Positions 59,735 to 64,000 of a DNA stretch of 64,000 bases are shown one piece after another. The first letter of the stretch is position 1, and every line of letters starts with the position of its first letter. The stretch is from NCBI RefSeq assembly GCF_027596085.1, contig NC_072450.1, positions 27,383,223 through 27,447,222 of the forward strand. Reading direction: 5' to 3'. A program made the position numbers and the translations under genes. The notes beneath the pieces are model-generated. The model was not told the origin of the DNA. It did no database searches and worked only from the letters and a program-made list of their open reading frames with translations. The stretch is from Anoplopoma fimbria (lineage: Eukaryota > Chordata > Actinopteri > Perciformes > Anoplopomatidae).

Positions 59735-59841
59735 GTGCTTGCTAAGGCAACACATATAATAAATTGGAAACGATACAGAGAAGATTAGCATGGCCCCTGC
59801 GAAAGGATGACACGCAAATTCGTGAAGCGTTTCCACATTTT
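59735..59841 (+). ncRNA. U6 snRNA-like copy 19
   Basis: Intact 107-nt copy; its unit ends with hotspot allele CCCCTCTTGCGACGG. Confidence 0.68.
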
Positions 59842-60470
59842 CATCGGCCCCGAGCTGAAATCCCTGCAAACCTTCTCGCAGTTGCAGTCGCATTATAGTG
59901 ACTGCCTGGGGCAAGGAAGCAACACCTTGTCAAGTTGGCATAGCGAAACAGAAGAAAACTCTACACTGAAGAATCCCTGGCAGCACTAGCTACAATATGA
60001 ATAAATCGGACGTACTCCCAATTATACTCTCAAGAATCTACCCAAGGCCGCTGTTATATGAGCCACAAAATCCGAACTAGACCTTTACCCAAGTCAAGGA
60101 CACAGGTGAAACTCTGGCCCAGTGGACTGTCTGATGTGGCACCCCTACTGGCCATCAGCTGTTCTGGGGGTGTGTCTTAGGAGGGAACAGCTTAGGGCCC
60201 AAGTCCAGCCCCCGGCCAGAAAGTCAACTTGGGCACTAGGTCGCTCCCCGTGTCAGCGCACTTTTTAGCTTATCATTCATGTGGATTAAACAGGAAGACA
60301 CAATTTACCAAAGCTCTTAACAAATTGCAAACACATTGAAGTCTACAAGGTTTATACCTCACCCCTCTTGCGACGGTTCATAGGGACAGCGGCTCTCTAG
60401 CCTGCACCGCTGTAAGGGTGTCGTTCCGACAACCAGGGGTTCAAATGGTAGGCAGCGCCTATCAGTCAAT

Positions 60471-60577
60471 GTGCTTGCTAAGGCAACACATATAATAAAT
60501 TGGAAACGATACAGAGAAGATTAGCATGGCCCCTGCGAAAGGATGACACGCAAATTCGTGAAGCGTTTCCACATTTT
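60471..60577 (+). ncRNA. U6 snRNA-like copy 20
   Basis: Intact 107-nt copy, same sequence as copy 2. Confidence 0.68.
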
Positions 60578-61209
60578 CATCGGCCCCGAGCTGAAATCCC
60601 TGCAAACCTTCTCGCAGTTGCAGTCGCATTATAGTGACTGCCTGGGGCAAGGAAGCAACACCTTGTCAAGTTGGCATAGCGAAACAGAAGAAAACTCTAC
60701 ACTGAAGAATCCCTGGCAGCACTAGCTACAATATGAATAAATCGGACGTACTCCCAATTATACTCTCAAGAATCTACCCAAGGCCGCTGTTATATGAGCC
60801 ACAAAATCCGAACTAGACCTTTACCCAAGTCAAGGACACAGGTGAAACTCTGGCCCAGTGGACTGTCTGATGTGGCACCCCCTACTGGCCATCAGCTGTT
60901 CTGGGGGTGTGTCTTAGGAGGGAACAGCTTAGGGCCCAAGTCCAGCCCCCGGCCAGAAAGTCAACTTGGGCACTAGGTCGCTCCCCGTGTCAGCGCACTT
61001 TTTAGCTTATCATTCATGTGGATTAAACAGGAAGACACAATTTACCAAAGCTCTTAACAAATTGCAAACACATTGAAGTCTACAAGGTTTATACCTCACC
61101 CCGCTCTTGCGACGGTTCATAGGGACAGCGGCTCTCTAGCCTGCACCGCTGTAAGGGTGTCGTTCCGACAACCAGGGGTTCAAATGGTAGGCAGCGCCTA
61201 TCAGTCAAT

Positions 61210-61316
61210 GTGCTTGCTAAGGCAACACATATAATAAATTGGAAACGATACAGAGAAGATTAGCATGGCCCCTGCGAAAGGATGACACGCAAATTCGTGA
61301 AGCGTTTCCACATTTT
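61210..61316 (+). ncRNA. U6 snRNA-like copy 21
   Basis: Intact 107-nt copy; its spacer lacks one C in CAAGGCGCTG (near 61522). Confidence 0.68.
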
Positions 61317-61945
61317 CATCGGCCCCGAGCTGAAATCCCTGCAAACCTTCTCGCAGTTGCAGTCGCATTATAGTGACTGCCTGGGGCAAGGAAGCAACAC
61401 CTTGTCAAGTTGGCATAGCGAAACAGAAGAAAACTCTACACTGAAGAATCCCTGGCAGCACTAGCTACAATATGAATAAATCGGACGTACTCCCAATTAT
61501 ACTCTCAAGAATCTACCCAAGGCGCTGTTATATGAGCCACAAAATCCGAACTAGACCTTTACCCAAGTCAAGGACACAGGTGAAACTCTGGCCCAGTGGA
61601 CTGTCTGATGTGGCACCCCCTACTGGCCATCAGCTGTTCTGGGGGTGTGTCTTAGGAGGGAACAGCTTAGGGCCCAAGTCCAGCCCCCGGCCAGAAAGTC
61701 AACTTGGGCACTAGGTCGCTCCCCGTGTCAGCGCACTTTTTAGCTTATCATTCATGTGGATTAAACAGGAAGACACAATTTACCAAAGCTCTTAACAAAT
61801 TGCAAACACATTGAAGTCTACAAGGTTTATACCTCACCCCTCTTGCGACGGTTCATAGGGACAGCGGCTCTCTAGCCTGCACCGCTGTAAGGGTGTCGTT
61901 CCGACAACCAGGGGTTCAAATGGTAGGCAGCGCCTATCAGTCAAT

Positions 61946-62050
61946 GTGCTTGCTAAGGCAACACATATAATAAATTGGAAACGATACAGAGAAGATTAGC
62001 ATGGCCCCTGCGAAAGGATGACACAAATTCGTGAAGCGTTTCCACATTTT
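61946..62050 (+). ncRNA. U6 snRNA-like copy 22, 2-nt deletion
   Basis: GATGACACGCAAATTC reads GATGACACAAATTC, losing two bases just 3' of the internal stem-loop. Likely impaired. Confidence 0.6.
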
Positions 62051-62685
62051 CATCGGCCCCGAGCTGAAATCCCTGCAAACCTTCTCGCAGTTGCAGTCGC
62101 ATTATAGTGACTGCCTGGGGCAAGGAAGCAACACCTTGTCAAGTTGGCATAGCGAAACAGAAGAAAACTCTACACTGAAGAATCCCTGGCAGCACTAGCT
62201 ACAATATGAATAAATCGGACGTACTCCCAATTATACTCTCAAGAATCTACCCAAGGCCGCTGTTATATGAGCCACAAAATCCGAACTAGACCTTTACCCA
62301 AGTCAAGGACACAGGTGAAACTCTGGCCCAGTGGACTGTCTGATGTGGCACCCCTACTTGCCATCAGCTGTTCTGGGGGTGTGTCTTAGGAGGGAACAGC
62401 TTAGGGCCCAAGTCCAGCCCCCGGCCAGAAAGTCAACTTGGGCACTAGGTCGCTCCCCGTGTCAGCGCACTTTTTAGCTTATCATTCATGTGGATTAAAC
62501 AGGAAGACACAATTTACCAAAAAGCTCTTAACAAATTGCAAACACATTGAAGTCTACAAGGTTTATACCTCACCCCTCGCTCTTGCGACGGTTCATAGGG
62601 ACAGCGGCTCTCTAGCCTGCACCGCTGTAAGGGTGTCGTTCCGACAACCAGGGGTTCAAATGGTAGGCAGCGCCTATCAGTCAAT

Positions 62686-62792
62686 GTGCTTGCTAAGGCA
62701 ACACATATAATAAATTGGAAACGATACAGAGAAGATTAGCATGGCCCCTGCGAAAGGATGACACGCAAATTCGTGAAGCGTTTCCACATTTT
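62686..62792 (+). ncRNA. U6 snRNA-like copy 23
   Basis: Intact 107-nt copy. The spacer just before it (unit 22) has two extra As (TACCAAAAAGCTC). Confidence 0.68.
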
Positions 62793-63425
62793 CATCGGCC
62801 CCGAGCTGAAATCCCTGCAAACCTTCTCGCAGTTGCAGTCGCATTATAGTGACTGCCTGGGGCAAGGAAGCAACACCTTGTCAAGTTGGCATAGCGAAAC
62901 AGAAGAAAACTCTACACTGAAGAATCCCTGGCAGCACTAGCTACAATATGAATAAATCGGACGTACTCCCAATTATACTCTCAAGAATCTACCCAAGGCC
63001 GCTGTTATATGAGCCACAAAATCCGAACTAGACCTTTACCCAAGTCAAGGACACAGGTGAAACTCTGGCCCAGTGGACTGTCTGATGTGGCACCCCCTAC
63101 TGGCCATCAGCTGTTCTGGGGGTGTGTCTTAGGAGGGAACAGCTTAGGGCCCAAGTCCAGCCCCCGGCCAGAAAGTCAACTTGGGCACTAGGTCGCTCCC
63201 CGTGTCAGCGCACTTTTTAGCTTATCATTCATGTGGATTAAACAGGAAGACACAATTTACCAAAGCTCTTAACAAATTGCAAACACATTGAAGTCTACAA
63301 GGTTTATACCTCACCCTCGCTCTTGCGACGGTTCATAGGGACAGCGGCTCTCTAGCCTGCACCGCTGTAAGGGTGTCGTTCCGACAACCAGGGGTTCAAA
63401 TGGTAGGCAGCGCCTATCAGTCAAT

Positions 63426-63532
63426 GTGCTTGCTAAGGCAACACATATAATAAATTGGAAACGATACAGAGAAGATTAGCATGGCCCCTGCGAAAGGATG
63501 ACACGCAAATTCGTGAAGCGTTTCCACATTTT
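63426..63532 (+). ncRNA. U6 snRNA-like copy 24
   Basis: Intact 107-nt copy in the last unit, which is cut by the window end. Confidence 0.68.
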
Positions 63533-64000
63533 CATCGGCCCCGAGCTGAAATCCCTGCAAACCTTCTCGCAGTTGCAGTCGCATTATAGTGACTGCCTGG
63601 GGCAAGGAAGCAACACCTTGTCAAGTTGGCATAGCGAAACAGAAGAAAACTCTACACTGAAGAATCCCTGGCAGCACTAGCTACAATATGAATAAATCGG
63701 ACGTACTCCCAATTATACTCTCAAGAATCTACCCAAGGCCGCTGTTATATGAGCCACAAAATCCGAACTAGACCTTTACCCAAGTCAAGGACACAGGTGA
63801 AACTCTGGCCCAGTGGACTGTCTGATGTGGCACCCCCTACTGGCCATCAGCTGTTCTGGGGGTGTGTCTTAGGAGGGAACAGCTTAGGGCCCAAGTCCAG
63901 CCCCCGGCCAGAAAGTCAACTTGGGCACTAGGTCGCTCCCCGTGTCAGCGCACTTTTTAGCTTATCATTCATGTGGATTAAACAGGAAGACACAATTTAC

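Larger units (their letters stand above)
46505..64000 (+). repeat. tandem array of about 24 U6-containing units, period about 739 bp
   Basis: Successive units start 734-741 bp apart and are nearly identical over their whole length. Each has a 107-nt U6 snRNA-like sequence followed by a spacer. The spacer holds a CTCF-like block, two strong stem-forming stretches, a T5 run and a hairpin-rich segment just before the next U6. All open frames of about 60 codons recur once per unit and are incidental. Variation is limited to a few diagnostic sites and one indel hotspot. The array starts inside a truncated U6 and runs out of the window on the right. Either a U6 variant gene cluster or a U6-derived satellite would fit. 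Confidence 0.95.

Noticed and set aside
46513..63931. Recurrent open frames of about 60-66 codons (MTRKFVKRFHIF..., MSHKIRTRPL..., MPQAVTIMRL...) in every array unit
   Set aside because: They overlap the U6-like RNA and its spacer, occur on both strands and recur only because the unit repeats. No codon bias or family resemblance.
46505..64000. CRISPR-like or rDNA array
   Set aside because: Units are about 739 bp and nearly wholly identical, with no short repeat plus unique spacer pattern, and no 5S, 18S or 28S sequence was recognised.

Overview
This window is vertebrate nuclear DNA, almost certainly from a teleost fish. It has spliced genes with GT-AG introns, long CA/GT microsatellites, degraded fish-type LINE tails and TTAA-flanked MITE sequence. 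The proteins are clear vertebrate orthologues: POP4, PLEKHF1, EFCAB2/DRC8 and PCSK6/PACE4. No prokaryotic gene organisation is visible.

Layout. 51-187 (+) is the last coding exon of pop4 (RNase P/MRP subunit p29). 3762-5329 (+) is a complete two-exon plekhf1 (phafin-1, PH + FYVE). POP4 and PLEKHF1 are also neighbours on human chromosome 19, which supports both calls. Around and after them lie two nearly identical 1.24-kb repeat copies (918-2158 and 7257-8491) and a T-rich minisatellite (6210-10017). 14610-16947 (-) is a complete seven-exon efcab2, an axonemal dynein regulatory complex EF-hand protein, with a perfect RFX X-box upstream. 20568-41010 (-) is a complete 21-coding-exon pcsk6. All its splice phases join in frame to give about 904 residues, with the subtilisin-type triad, P domain, cysteine-rich repeats and PLAC domain.

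41-46.5 kb is gene-poor and holds a LINE tail and an 809-bp TTAA-flanked MITE.

From 46505 to the window end is the most unusual part: a tandem array of about 24 near-identical units of about 739 bp. Every unit carries a 107-nt U6 snRNA-like sequence. The ACAGAGA box, AGC triad and internal stem-loop are kept, and two sets of changes look compensatory (5' stem and telestem). The spacer is rich in hairpins, has a CTCF-like motif and a T5 run, and one indel hotspot. The first copy is 5'-truncated at the array boundary, and the array continues beyond the window.

The genes do not form a functional pathway: RNase P processing, endosomal phosphoinositide binding, ciliary motility and secretory-pathway proprotein cleavage are simply adjacent. 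The U6 array is a separate multicopy locus, either a U6 variant gene cluster or a U6-derived satellite; sequence alone does not decide which.
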